Shown here piece by piece: positions 5,250 to 11,212 of a DNA stretch of 12,540 bases. The stretch spans positions 1 through 12,540 of the forward strand of contig JBKPAM010000111.1 in assembly GCA_046726435.1 (NCBI GenBank). Reading direction: 5' to 3'. Within the stretch, counting starts at the first letter, position 1. Each line of letters begins with the position of its first letter. Made by a program: the position numbers and the translations under genes. The notes under the pieces were generated by a model that made no database searches, was not told where the DNA came from, and saw only the letters and a list, made by a program, of their open reading frames with translations. Source of the DNA: AC-32 sp046726435. GTDB lineage: Bacteria; Actinomycetota; Thermoleophilia; Gaiellales; Gaiellaceae.

Positions 5250-5837
5250 TCAGCCCTGGCGGAAGACCTTCACGACCTTTCCGATCAGGTTGCTCCGCGG
5301 GACCGAGCCCCAGAAGCGCGAGTCGCACGAGGACGCGCGGTTGTCGCCCAGCAGGAAGTACTTCCGGCTCGCGACATGCCAGCTACCGGTCTGGTCGTCG
5401 CGACGTCCGGCTTTGGCGTAGGGCTCGTCGAGCTTCCGGCCGTCGATGAAGACGATGCCGCTGCGCTCGCTGACCGTCTCTCCCGGCAGGCCGATGAGGC
5501 GCTTCACGAAGGTACCGCTCGCGCCGCACCTCACCTGCGCTCGCCTGGGCGTCCTGAAGACGACGATGTCGCCCCGAGCCGGATCGGACGTGAACGCCTT
5601 GACGAGCAGCCGGTCGGGGTGAGAGGCGCCGCAGCCGAAAGCCGGCTTGGCGCAATGGAGCGTCGGCTCCATCGAAGACGAGGGCATGTGGTAGCCGGTG
5701 TACCTCGGCGCCGAGACATGCACCACCGGAGGGCTGTTGCTGCTGCCGTCGCCGCTGACCTGGACCGGGCTGCCTGACCCGCAGGCCACCCCACCGAGTG
5801 CGAGAAGCGCCATGGGGACGAGCCGCGCAATTCGCAT
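5250..5837 (-). CDS. lepB: Signal peptidase I (family S26) with lipoprotein-like N-terminus
   Basis: This 195-residue protein has the S26A boxes in order: box B M-P-S-S-S-M-E-P-T-L (predicted nucleophile Ser55), D-R-L-L-V-K, R-G-D-I-V-V-F (box C region, 89-95), box D F-V-K-R-L-I-G-L-P-G-E (110-120, general base Lys112) and box E L-L-G-D-N-R-A-S-S-C-D-S-R-F-W-G (163-178). Such enzymes remove signal peptides from exported proteins at the outer face of the membrane. The usual N-terminal transmembrane anchor is replaced by M-R-I-A-R-L-V-P-M-A-L-L-A-L-G-G-V-A-C-G-S-G, which resembles a lipoprotein signal ending at Cys19. The box is imperfect, with Gly at -3. Additional cysteines at 62, 69, 104 and 171 could form disulfides outside the cell. 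The ATG at 5835-5837 is chosen because the open frame upstream is arginine-rich and covers the PIN gene in antisense. Confidence 0.88.
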   Translation of the reverse strand: MRIARLVPMALLALGGVACGSGSPVQVSGDGSSNSPPVVHVSAPRYTGYHMPSSSMEPTLHCAKPAFGCGASHPDRLLVKAFTSDPARGDIVVFRTPRRAQVRCGASGTFVKRLIGLPGETVSERSGIVFIDGRKLDEPYAKAGRRDDQTGSWHVASRKYFLLGDNRASSCDSRFWGSVPRSNLIGKVVKVFRQG

Positions 5838-5896
5838 GTGGGAGCATCGATACCCGCCCACGCGAGTTTCAGATCCCCGCAACGCCGGCGCGCCGC

Positions 5897-6298
5897 TCAG
5901 GCGGAGCGCAGCGCGTCGATCGTCGCCGTCTCGACGAGCCCGGAGACCGCCCGCGCCAGCTGGGCGTCGGAAGTGACGAAGGCGTCGCCCTGTAGCTGGG
6001 TCAGCGCTACGAACTCGGCGTCGTACGTCGTCTCCCACCCCAGCTGGTCCGCGACCCTCCACGCCGTGCGCTGGAGCACCTTGTCGCCGAGGAAGCGAAC
6101 CTTCAGCGAGTTGATCCGCGTCACCCGCTCCATGCCCTCGTCGGCCGAGATCTCACCCCGGCGGGCCGCCTCGTACAGCGCCGACAGCGCCTGCGAGCGA
6201 ACGAGTGTCGGCGCGACGAGCTTGTGTCCGTCGGCGACGTCGATCTCGCCGGCGGCAATCCGGAGCAGCGTCCCGCAGTCGACGACGAACCGCGTCAC
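5897..6298 (-). CDS. PIN-domain protein (VapC-like), no antitoxin seen
   Basis: The 133-residue protein has the acidic quartet of PIN ribonucleases: Asp7 in F-V-V-D-C-G-T-L-L, Glu43 in S-A-L-Y-E-A-A, Asp93 in Y-D-A-E-F-V-A-L and Asp111 in F-V-T-S-D-A-Q-L-A-R-A-V. VapC toxins of this fold cleave tRNA or rRNA with Mg2+ or Mn2+ and are normally preceded by a small DNA-binding antitoxin gene. Here the upstream 75 bases hold only the divergent winged-helix gene start, and downstream, 59 bases on, comes the signal peptidase. It is therefore an orphan toxin-like nuclease or a PIN protein with another role. The GTG at 6296-6298 lies seven bases behind a TAGCGT hexamer without a ribosome binding site, suggesting a leaderless transcript. 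Confidence 0.82.
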   Translation of the reverse strand: MTRFVVDCGTLLRIAAGEIDVADGHKLVAPTLVRSQALSALYEAARRGEISADEGMERVTRINSLKVRFLGDKVLQRTAWRVADQLGWETTYDAEFVALTQLQGDAFVTSDAQLARAVSGLVETATIDALRSA

Positions 6299-6305
6299 CC
6301 CGCGG

Positions 6306-6311
6306 ACGCTA
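6306..6311 (-). promoter_or_regulatory. -10-like hexamer of the PIN gene (leaderless start)
   Basis: On the minus strand TAGCGT is followed by seven bases and then the GTG start, the spacing expected when transcription begins at or next to the start codon. No Shine-Dalgarno sequence and no clear -35 are seen. Confidence 0.4.
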
Positions 6312-6373
6312 CACGCTCGTCCTCGGCGCTCCTTGCGCGGAGGTCGCTTCCGTGTAGGCTCGCTCTGAGGTCA

Positions 6374-7390
6374 GTGCAGGCACGACTGGGGCTCACGCGG
6401 CAGCAGATTCTGGTGTTCCGACGGCGGGTCGGTGCGCTCGACGAGCGAATGCCCGAGGACGAGGAGTCGTTGCGGCGGGCGGCCTGGGCCGGCTTGCAGG
6501 ACAGCATGCCGAGAGCGGCGCTGCTCTCCCTGCACGCGCGGGTCGAAGGGGTCGAGTCTTCGACCTGGGAGAACCCCTCGCTCGCTCAGCTGTGGGGGCC
6601 TCGCTACCAGACCTACGTCGTCGCGAAGCGCGACTTCGCGCTGTTCTCGCTCGGGAGGTTCCCGGACACGGCCAAGGGCCGCCTCCGGGCGGAGCGCATG
6701 GCCGAGCTGCTGCACGCCGGCCTCGACGGCAGGCGGATGAAAGACCGCGAGGTCATGCGCTTGATCGGCATGGGCAACGCGCTCCGGTACGGCGCGACGA
6801 CGGGCACCATCGCCATCCGCTGGGACGGGGCGCGCGCGCCGACCGTCTGGACCGTCGTCGCCGACGACATCGACCCGGCCGACGCCTGTCGCGAGCTCGC
6901 CCGACGCTACCTCCACATCTTCGGGCCGAGCACGCCTGACGGGTTCGCACGCTGGGCGGGGATCTCGCGCCGCGCGGCGGCCGGTGCGTTCGTCTCGCTC
7001 GAAGGATCGCTGTTGCCGGTCCGAACGCCGCTCGGCGATGAGTTGCTGCTCGCAGACGACGAGCAGGCCATGCGCGCCACGGCGACGGCCTCCGCGCCCG
7101 CGCGCCTGCTGCCGAGCGGCGACGCCTATTTCCTGCTCCACGGAGCCGGGCGTGAGCTGCTCGTCCCGCAGCCGGATCGGCGGCAGCAGCTCTGGACACC
7201 CCGCGTGTGGCCGGGCGCGCTGCTCGTGGACGGCGAGGTCCGCGGAACCTGGAGACGGGCGCAGCACACCGTGCGGATCGACCCGTGGGGACGAGTCTCG
7301 CGCGGGATGCGCGAGGCGGTCGAGGCCGAGGCCCGCAGCCTGCCCCTTCCGGGGCTCGATCGGAACATCGAGGTGCTTTGGAACGCATGA
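6374..7390 (+). CDS. Winged-helix DNA-binding (HTH_42, AlkZ-like) family protein
   Basis: The 338-residue product fits the PF06224 family, which includes AlkZ-type DNA glycosylases that unhook interstrand crosslinks and alkylated bases, besides many uncharacterised members. Visible features are A-A-W-A-G-L-Q-D-S-M-P-R-A-A-L-L-S-L-H-A-R-V near residues 35-56, the Gln-containing stretch corresponding to the catalytic Q-x-Q/Q-x-D region of AlkZ (here Q-D-S). Then come S-L-A-Q-L-W-G-P-R-Y-Q-T-Y-V-V at about 68-82, tandem winged-helix segments with R-R-Y-L-H-I-F-G-P and D-G-F-A-R-W-A-G-I, and the C-terminal beta domain with V-W-P-G-A-L-L-V-D-G and G-T-W-R-R. The GTG at 6374 has GAGG three bases upstream; a TAGGCT at 6355-6360 may be its -10. 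The stop overlaps the next start as ATGA, so translation of the pair is coupled. Confidence 0.85.
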   Translation: MQARLGLTRQQILVFRRRVGALDERMPEDEESLRRAAWAGLQDSMPRAALLSLHARVEGVESSTWENPSLAQLWGPRYQTYVVAKRDFALFSLGRFPDTAKGRLRAERMAELLHAGLDGRRMKDREVMRLIGMGNALRYGATTGTIAIRWDGARAPTVWTVVADDIDPADACRELARRYLHIFGPSTPDGFARWAGISRRAAAGAFVSLEGSLLPVRTPLGDELLLADDEQAMRATATASAPARLLPSGDAYFLLHGAGRELLVPQPDRRQQLWTPRVWPGALLVDGEVRGTWRRAQHTVRIDPWGRVSRGMREAVEAEARSLPLPGLDRNIEVLWNA

Positions 7391-8283
7391 GCCCCGCATC
7401 CCCTGGTACCGGGGGTGCGCGAACGGCGACGGCGAGGAGTGTCGAGCTCCGCTCCTTCGCGCAAGCCGTCGCGGACACGCTGCCCGCGACCGTCGAGGAA
7501 GTTGTGCTGACCGGGAGTGTCTCGCGCGGCGTCGCTGACGACGTCTCCGACATCGAGATGCTGATCGTCACGGGCGGTGAGCCGGAACTCGCGGAGTGCT
7601 TCTCGCTCGCCGCCGCGGCCGGGCTTACCGACCGCGGCACGTGGGGCCCGCAGGGGGTGCCGACGAAGCGTGTTTCGGGCTATCGGGACGGCGCTCCGCT
7701 CGAGCTCGTCTGGTGGTCCCGTGCGCACGCTGAGACGGCGGTCGACGCAATCTTCGAGGGCGACCCCTCCACGACCGCCGACGCGCTGGCGCACGGCGTG
7801 GCCTTGCGCACATCGGGACTGCTCGCGCGGTGGCAGGAGCGCCTACGCCACTACCCCGACGAGCTTGCGAGCGCGCACATCGAGGACGCCGCACTGACAT
7901 GGGGAGGGTTCGCCGCTGCAGGTCTCTTGACGATCGTTCGCCCGGGAGAACGGCTCGCACTGCTCGAGCGCATGGTCGACGACGCGATACGCGTGACACG
8001 CATCGTGTTCGCGGTGAACCGGGTCTGGCAGCCGACCACGAAGCGGCTCGCGGATCGGGTTGCCACGCTGGCACAAAAGCCCGATCGCCTGGCCGAGCGG
8101 ATCGAGGAGGCGCTCTCGGAGCCCGATCCTCGGCGCGCGCTGCTCGTCCTGACCGAGCTTCAGGCCGAGACGGTGGCGCTCGCGCCGGACGGGCCGAACA
8201 TCAATCGTGCGCGGAAGTGGCTAAGCGACGCCCGCGACATTCTTGCCCAGCCGACCGCCTCGACCACCCGGCCGCTCAGTTGA
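7387..8283 (+). CDS. Nucleotidyltransferase-fold (MNT/pol-beta-like) protein
   Basis: Starting at the ATG of an ATGA overlap with the AlkZ-like gene, this 298-residue protein carries the nucleotidyltransferase motif L-T-G-S-V-S-R-G-V-A-D-D-V-S-D-I-E-M at about residues 41-58. Gly43-Ser44 form the nucleotide loop, and Asp55 and Glu57 take the place of the usual metal-binding D-x-D pair. L-E-L-V-W-W-S near 101-107 (approximate) may supply the third carboxylate strand. The C-terminal half is helical and resembles the substrate-binding region of aminoglycoside-type nucleotidyltransferases and DUF4037-like proteins. Such enzymes transfer AMP or another nucleotide to a small molecule or protein, and nothing indicates the target here. 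The last eight bases overlap the convergent BNR gene. The Glu in place of the second Asp is tolerated in some families but should be noted. Confidence 0.8.
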   Translation: MSPASPGTGGARTATARSVELRSFAQAVADTLPATVEEVVLTGSVSRGVADDVSDIEMLIVTGGEPELAECFSLAAAAGLTDRGTWGPQGVPTKRVSGYRDGAPLELVWWSRAHAETAVDAIFEGDPSTTADALAHGVALRTSGLLARWQERLRHYPDELASAHIEDAALTWGGFAAAGLLTIVRPGERLALLERMVDDAIRVTRIVFAVNRVWQPTTKRLADRVATLAQKPDRLAERIEEALSEPDPRRALLVLTELQAETVALAPDGPNINRARKWLSDARDILAQPTASTTRPLS

Positions 8284-8881
8284 CGTGGATGGTGATCGTG
8301 CGGCTGCGCGGGCCGCTGCGAAACTGATTCCTCGCGGTGATCGTGACGTTGTCGCCGATGACGCGGATTCCTGTGCCGTAGAAGCCTGTGAGCTTGGGGA
8401 TCGCGTATCGGCGGAAGTGCCCGCCGCCGTCGCGCGTGACCGATAGCGAGACGGTTCCGCGCCCGCATGCCGGGCACCAGCCGACGAAGTAGGCGTGGTT
8501 CGCGCCGACGATTGTCCACGGCCCCGAGTAGGAGTCGATCGTGAACGGAGCCTTGACCCCGAAGTACGGCTCCGCGAGGAGTCGTTTCCAGGTCAGGCCG
8601 CCGTCCCCTGATCGCACACCCACGTACGCCTCCTGGCTCGACTCGCCGCCGCCGTGGAAGAGCACCCAGACCGTCCTGCCGCTGCACCTGACCTGTGCCG
8701 CCGGGACGCCGTAGCCCGGGTAGCGGTACACGGTGTGACCATGCACGTCGACGAGGCGCTTCCCGACGGCATGGACGGGGCACCGGGAGCCCTGAATGTG
8801 AGTCGCGGCGCCTCCGCAACCGACTCCTGCCCAGATCGCGATGATCGATACGGCAAGAGCCGAGTAAGCAACACGAGCCAC
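8276..8881 (-). CDS. Exported BNR/sialidase-like repeat protein, probable lipoprotein
   Basis: From the GTG at 8879-8881 the protein has 201 residues. A hydrophobic leader V-A-R-V-A-Y-S-A-L-A-V-S-I-I-A-I-W-A-G-V leads to G-C-G-G, so Cys22 could be lipidated after signal peptidase II cleavage; the box has Gly at -3 and is not canonical. Two Asp-box/BNR-like turns follow, R-S-G-D-G-G-L-T-W-K and V-T-R-D-G-G-G-H-F-R, typical of short beta-propeller blades. Other cysteines sit at R-C-P-V, V-R-C-S-G and W-C-P-A-C-G. The two turns are too few for a whole propeller, so it is probably a small surface protein of unknown role. An in-frame upstream start at 8935 would add 18 polar residues ahead of the signal peptide, which is unlikely. 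The tail overlaps the convergent nucleotidyltransferase gene by eight bases. Confidence 0.7.
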   Translation of the reverse strand: MARVAYSALAVSIIAIWAGVGCGGAATHIQGSRCPVHAVGKRLVDVHGHTVYRYPGYGVPAAQVRCSGRTVWVLFHGGGESSQEAYVGVRSGDGGLTWKRLLAEPYFGVKAPFTIDSYSGPWTIVGANHAYFVGWCPACGRGTVSLSVTRDGGGHFRRYAIPKLTGFYGTGIRVIGDNVTITARNQFRSGPRSRTITIHVN

Positions 8882-8887
8882 GAAGTC

Positions 8888-8893
8888 ATCGTA
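8888..8893 (-). promoter_or_regulatory. -10-like hexamer of the BNR gene (leaderless start)
   Basis: On the minus strand TACGAT is followed by six bases and then the GTG start codon, with no Shine-Dalgarno sequence. The perfect palindrome 8894-8907 abuts its upstream edge. Confidence 0.42.
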
Positions 8894-8907
8894 CGCCGCA
8901 TGCGGCG
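8894..8907. promoter_or_regulatory. Perfect 14-bp palindrome in a divergent promoter region
   Basis: CGCCGCATGCGGCG reads identically on both strands. It lies between the BNR gene (start 8881, minus) and the acetyltransferase gene (start 8935, plus), directly beside the BNR -10 and about 14 bases ahead of the acetyltransferase ribosome binding site. That is a good position for a dimeric repressor of both genes, but a GC-rich genome produces such words by chance and no regulator gene is adjacent. Confidence 0.35.
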
Positions 8908-8934
8908 GTTGTGCGCCGAGAGGAGGAGTGGTCA

Positions 8935-9522
8935 ATGGGAGAGATGAAAGAGCGCATGCTGCGCGGGGAGCTCTACATCGCAGACGACCCGGATCTCGTC
9001 GCGGACTACGCCCGCGCTCAGGAGCTCCTCGACCGTTTCAACCGAACGCTTCACGCCGAGCAGGGCCTGCGCGACGCGATCCTGCACGAGCTGATCGGCG
9101 AGCTCGGTCGAGGCGTGCACATCCGCCGGCCGTTCCGCTGCGAGTACGGGACGCGGATCTCGATCGGCGCGGGCACGTTCGTCAACTTCGACTGCCTCAT
9201 GCTCGACGTGGCGCCGATCACGATCGGGGCCGCGTGTCAGCTCGCGACGCGGGTGCAGCTACTGACGGCGACGCATCCGATCGATCCGGATCCTCGGCGG
9301 ATCGGCTGGGAGTCCGGCGAGCCGATCGTGATCGGCGACAACGTCTGGCTCGGCGGGGGCGCGATCGTGTGCCCGAACGTGACGATCGGCGACGACACCG
9401 TGGTCGGGGCGGGCGCTGTCGTTACGAGGGATCTGCCCGCCGGCGTCGTCGCGGGCGGTGTTCCGGCGCGGGTCATCCGGGAGATCGGCGACCGCGACCG
9501 AATTGACGTCCCCGCCCGCTGA
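8935..9522 (+). CDS. Maltose/galactoside O-acetyltransferase-like hexapeptide-repeat enzyme
   Basis: The 195-residue protein matches the LacA/Maa group, which moves acetyl from acetyl-CoA to a sugar hydroxyl in the cytoplasm as a trimer. It has the N-terminal Mac domain (E-R-M-L-R-G-E-L-Y-I-A-D-D-P-D-L, then A-R-A-Q-E-L-L-D-R-F-N) and left-handed beta-helix repeats such as I-S-I-G-A-G-T-F-V-N-F-D and I-T-I-G. The catalytic loop T-A-T-H-P-I-D-P contains His114, followed by I-V-I-G-D-N-V-W-L-G-G-G-A-I-V and the closing V-V-A-G-G-V-P-A-R-V-I-R-E-I. All expected parts are present and the length is typical. The ATG at 8935 is fixed by AGGAGG at 8921-8926 with an eight-base spacer. It is divergent from the BNR gene across a 14-bp palindrome and convergent with the alpha/beta hydrolase, 18 bases between stops. 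The acceptor sugar is unknown. Confidence 0.92.
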   Translation: MGEMKERMLRGELYIADDPDLVADYARAQELLDRFNRTLHAEQGLRDAILHELIGELGRGVHIRRPFRCEYGTRISIGAGTFVNFDCLMLDVAPITIGAACQLATRVQLLTATHPIDPDPRRIGWESGEPIVIGDNVWLGGGAIVCPNVTIGDDTVVGAGAVVTRDLPAGVVAGGVPARVIREIGDRDRIDVPAR

Positions 9523-9540
9523 GAGTCCGCCGACCGCCGT

Positions 9541-10392
9541 TTAGCCGACCGTGCCGGGGCTCGTCTGCTCGAGGATCGCTTCCGCGACGACCTCCCAGTC
9601 GGCGCGCTCGAGTCCATGACCGGCTCCGTCGAGGGCGAGCAGCCTCGCATCCGGGATCTCCTTGGCCAGCGCCTCCCCGTGCCCGAGCGGGAACATCGGG
9701 TCTGCGGTGCCGTGGATCACTAGAGTCGGTGCCGCAATCGACGTGAGAGGCGTGCGCGTGGGCTCGTCATCCGCGAGCAGGTCGTGGTTCTGGGCGGCAG
9801 AGAAGTTGCGTGCCCGCTCGACGTCGCGACGCGAGAGTTCGCGTACCGCGGATTCGTCGAACGGCCGCTCGCCTGCGAGCACGCGCGAGTAGTCGACGAC
9901 ATACTCGATCACCGATTCGGGCTCCGACCAGTCGACTGCCGCCGTCGCTGCGAACCGCACGAAGTCTTCGGTCGGTGGTGGAAGCTCCCGCTCACCCGGC
10001 ACCGCACGGGAGGTGCTGATGAGGACCAAGGAGAAGACGCGGTCGGCGAAGTCGAGCGCGAGCAGCTGTGCCAGGGCTCCGCCCATCGAGACGCCGACCA
10101 CATGCGCGGCGGGGAGGCCGTAGGCATCGAGTACGCCTGCGGCGTCGGCGACCAGGTCCCTGCCCGTGTAGCCGGGGCGGCCCGGCTCGTAGGTGATCGA
10201 ACGGCCTGTGTCGCGGTGGTCGTAACGGATGACGAACCGCCGGCCGTCGGCGAGCATCCGGCAGAACCCTTCCTCCCACCACAGCATCGATCCGCCCATG
10301 CCCATGACGAGCAGGATCGGCGGGTCGCTCGGATCGCCGAACGCCTCGGTGCACAGCTCGACGCCGTTCGCTTCGATCATCCGCTCGGGCAC
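9541..10392 (-). CDS. Alpha/beta hydrolase
   Basis: This 283-residue enzyme has the alpha/beta-hydrolase order: strand and oxyanion region I-L-L-V-M-G-M-G-G-S-M (about 26-36), R-Y-D-H-R-D-T-G-R-S (56-65), the nucleophile elbow V-V-G-V-S-M-G-G-A-L (98-107, Ser102), a helical lid, then V-I-H-G-T-A-D-P-M-F-P (225-235, Asp231) and D-G-A-G-H-G-L-E (255-262, His259). The triad is complete. The closest type I recall is the actinobacterial group beginning P-E-R-M-I-E-A-N-G-V-E-L-C-T-E, with no known substrate; some relatives are esterases or rifamycin/aclacinomycin-type methylesterases. The GTG at 10390-10392 is preferred because GGGAG lies four bases upstream; the ATG at 10378-10380 is an alternative. 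The frame stays open upstream through the MITE-like element to 10845, but that part is not protein-like. Confidence 0.9.
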   Translation of the reverse strand: MPERMIEANGVELCTEAFGDPSDPPILLVMGMGGSMLWWEEGFCRMLADGRRFVIRYDHRDTGRSITYEPGRPGYTGRDLVADAAGVLDAYGLPAAHVVGVSMGGALAQLLALDFADRVFSLVLISTSRAVPGERELPPPTEDFVRFAATAAVDWSEPESVIEYVVDYSRVLAGERPFDESAVRELSRRDVERARNFSAAQNHDLLADDEPTRTPLTSIAAPTLVIHGTADPMFPLGHGEALAKEIPDARLLALDGAGHGLERADWEVVAEAILEQTSPGTVG

Positions 10393-10440
10393 GTTGCTCC
10401 CAGTCCGTTCGCCGATCCTCGAGTCGCGACGTTCACAACC

Positions 10441-10585
10441 GGGGTCAGATCTTGCACTGCAGCATTTCTGTGCCGAGTATGTGACAAAGCCCCTTGCTCT
10501 CGCCCGCGGGGACACGCTGTCACAGAATTTGCACACGGCATCAAGCCGCGCGTCGAGCGCATGTGGCAATGCAAGATCTGACCCC
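10441..10585. mobile_element. MITE-like element, 145 bp, with 16-bp perfect terminal inverted repeats
   Basis: GGGGTCAGATCTTGCA (10441-10456) is repeated as its exact reverse complement at 10570-10585. Just outside, AACC (10437-10440) and GGTT (10588-10591) extend the symmetry after a two-base offset. Inside, TGTGACA (10480-10486) pairs with TGTCACA (10518-10524), and CCCC (10490-10493) with GGGG (10508-10511). The right arm TGTCACAGAA (10518-10527) is the complement of TTCTGTGACA, which on the left is split by an 11-base TGTGccgagta insertion, so the element is close to one large palindrome. It encodes no protein. I see no clear target-site duplication. Termini of this GGGGTCAG type recall elements associated with IS200-like/REP-associated tyrosine transposases, an unverified recollection. 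It sits between the hydrolase and cupin starts and may affect their promoters. Confidence 0.72.
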
Positions 10586-10606
10586 AGGGTTAGAGGAAGG
10601 AGCGCC

Positions 10607-11212
10607 ATGACGGTCGAGGAAGCACGCCTGGAAGACGTCGGCTCGGGCCTCGCGCCCTTGAGCCCCGGCTGGTTCGTGGTCAATGTCGAGGAGGCCGCGT
10701 GGTTGCGGAACGACGCCTTCGGCGGCCGGTGCGTCTTCGAGAGCAGCCCTCGCGTGCTCGCCGAACGGCCCGAGCTCGACGCGCAGATGTTCGACCAGAC
10801 CGGCTTCACGCTAGCCGTGCTCGAGCCCGGCAAGCCGTCCGGCATGTATCACGCCGAGTCGAGCCAGGAGGACTTTCTGGTGCTCGCCGGGACGTGCCTG
10901 CTGGTGGTCGAGGAGCAAGAGGTGGAGCTCCGTGCCTGGGACTTCGTCCACTGTCCTCCCGGAACCCGCCACAGCTTCGTCGGCACCGGCGACGGTCCGT
11001 GCGTGATCTTCATGACCGGTGCCCGCCGCGAGGGCGACACGATCGTCTATCCGGTGTCCGAGACGGCGCGCGCCCACAACGCCGGCGTCGAGGCCGAGAC
11101 CGAGAGCCCCGCCGAGGCCTACGCGCCGTTCACGCACTGGCGACTCGGCCGCCCTGAAGCCTGGTCCGAGCTCCCCTGGTCCCGAGACGGCGGGCGCGGC
11201 GCCCGGCGATGA
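10607..11212 (+). CDS. Cupin-domain protein
   Basis: The 201-residue protein has a single conserved cupin barrel. Motif 1 is G-K-P-S-G-M-Y-H-A-E-S-S-Q-E-D-F-L-V-L-A (about 75-94) with His82, Glu84 and Glu88 as likely metal ligands; motif 2 is D-F-V-H-C-P-P-G-T-R-H-S-F (112-124) with His122. The usual second His of motif 1 is Glu84 here, which suggests a different metal preference or no catalysis. Cupins include dioxygenases, isomerases and binding proteins, so no reaction can be assigned. The ATG at 10607 is fixed by GAGGAAGGAG just upstream, only about 20 bases past the MITE-like element; the frame upstream crosses that element and is not coding. The last 83 bases overlap the convergent membrane-protein gene. 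The end A-Y-A-P-F-T-H-W-x-x-G-R-P-E fits the family, and a basic tail R-D-G-G-R-G-A-R-R follows it. Confidence 0.87.
   Translation: MTVEEARLEDVGSGLAPLSPGWFVVNVEEAAWLRNDAFGGRCVFESSPRVLAERPELDAQMFDQTGFTLAVLEPGKPSGMYHAESSQEDFLVLAGTCLLVVEEQEVELRAWDFVHCPPGTRHSFVGTGDGPCVIFMTGARREGDTIVYPVSETARAHNAGVEAETESPAEAYAPFTHWRLGRPEAWSELPWSRDGGRGARR

Noticed and set aside
5838..6062. Upstream extension of the signal peptidase
   Set aside because: The codons are arginine-rich antisense of the PIN gene, and a signal-peptide-like start at 5837 follows.
6753..7794. Long minus-strand frames opposite the AlkZ-like and nucleotidyltransferase genes
   Set aside because: Compositional shadows with Arg/Ala/Ser-rich translation; the plus-strand proteins have clear family motifs.
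9541..10845. Alpha/beta hydrolase extended to 434 residues
   Set aside because: The extra 150 codons run through the MITE-like element and the antisense of the cupin and have no homology; conserved sequence begins at about 10392.
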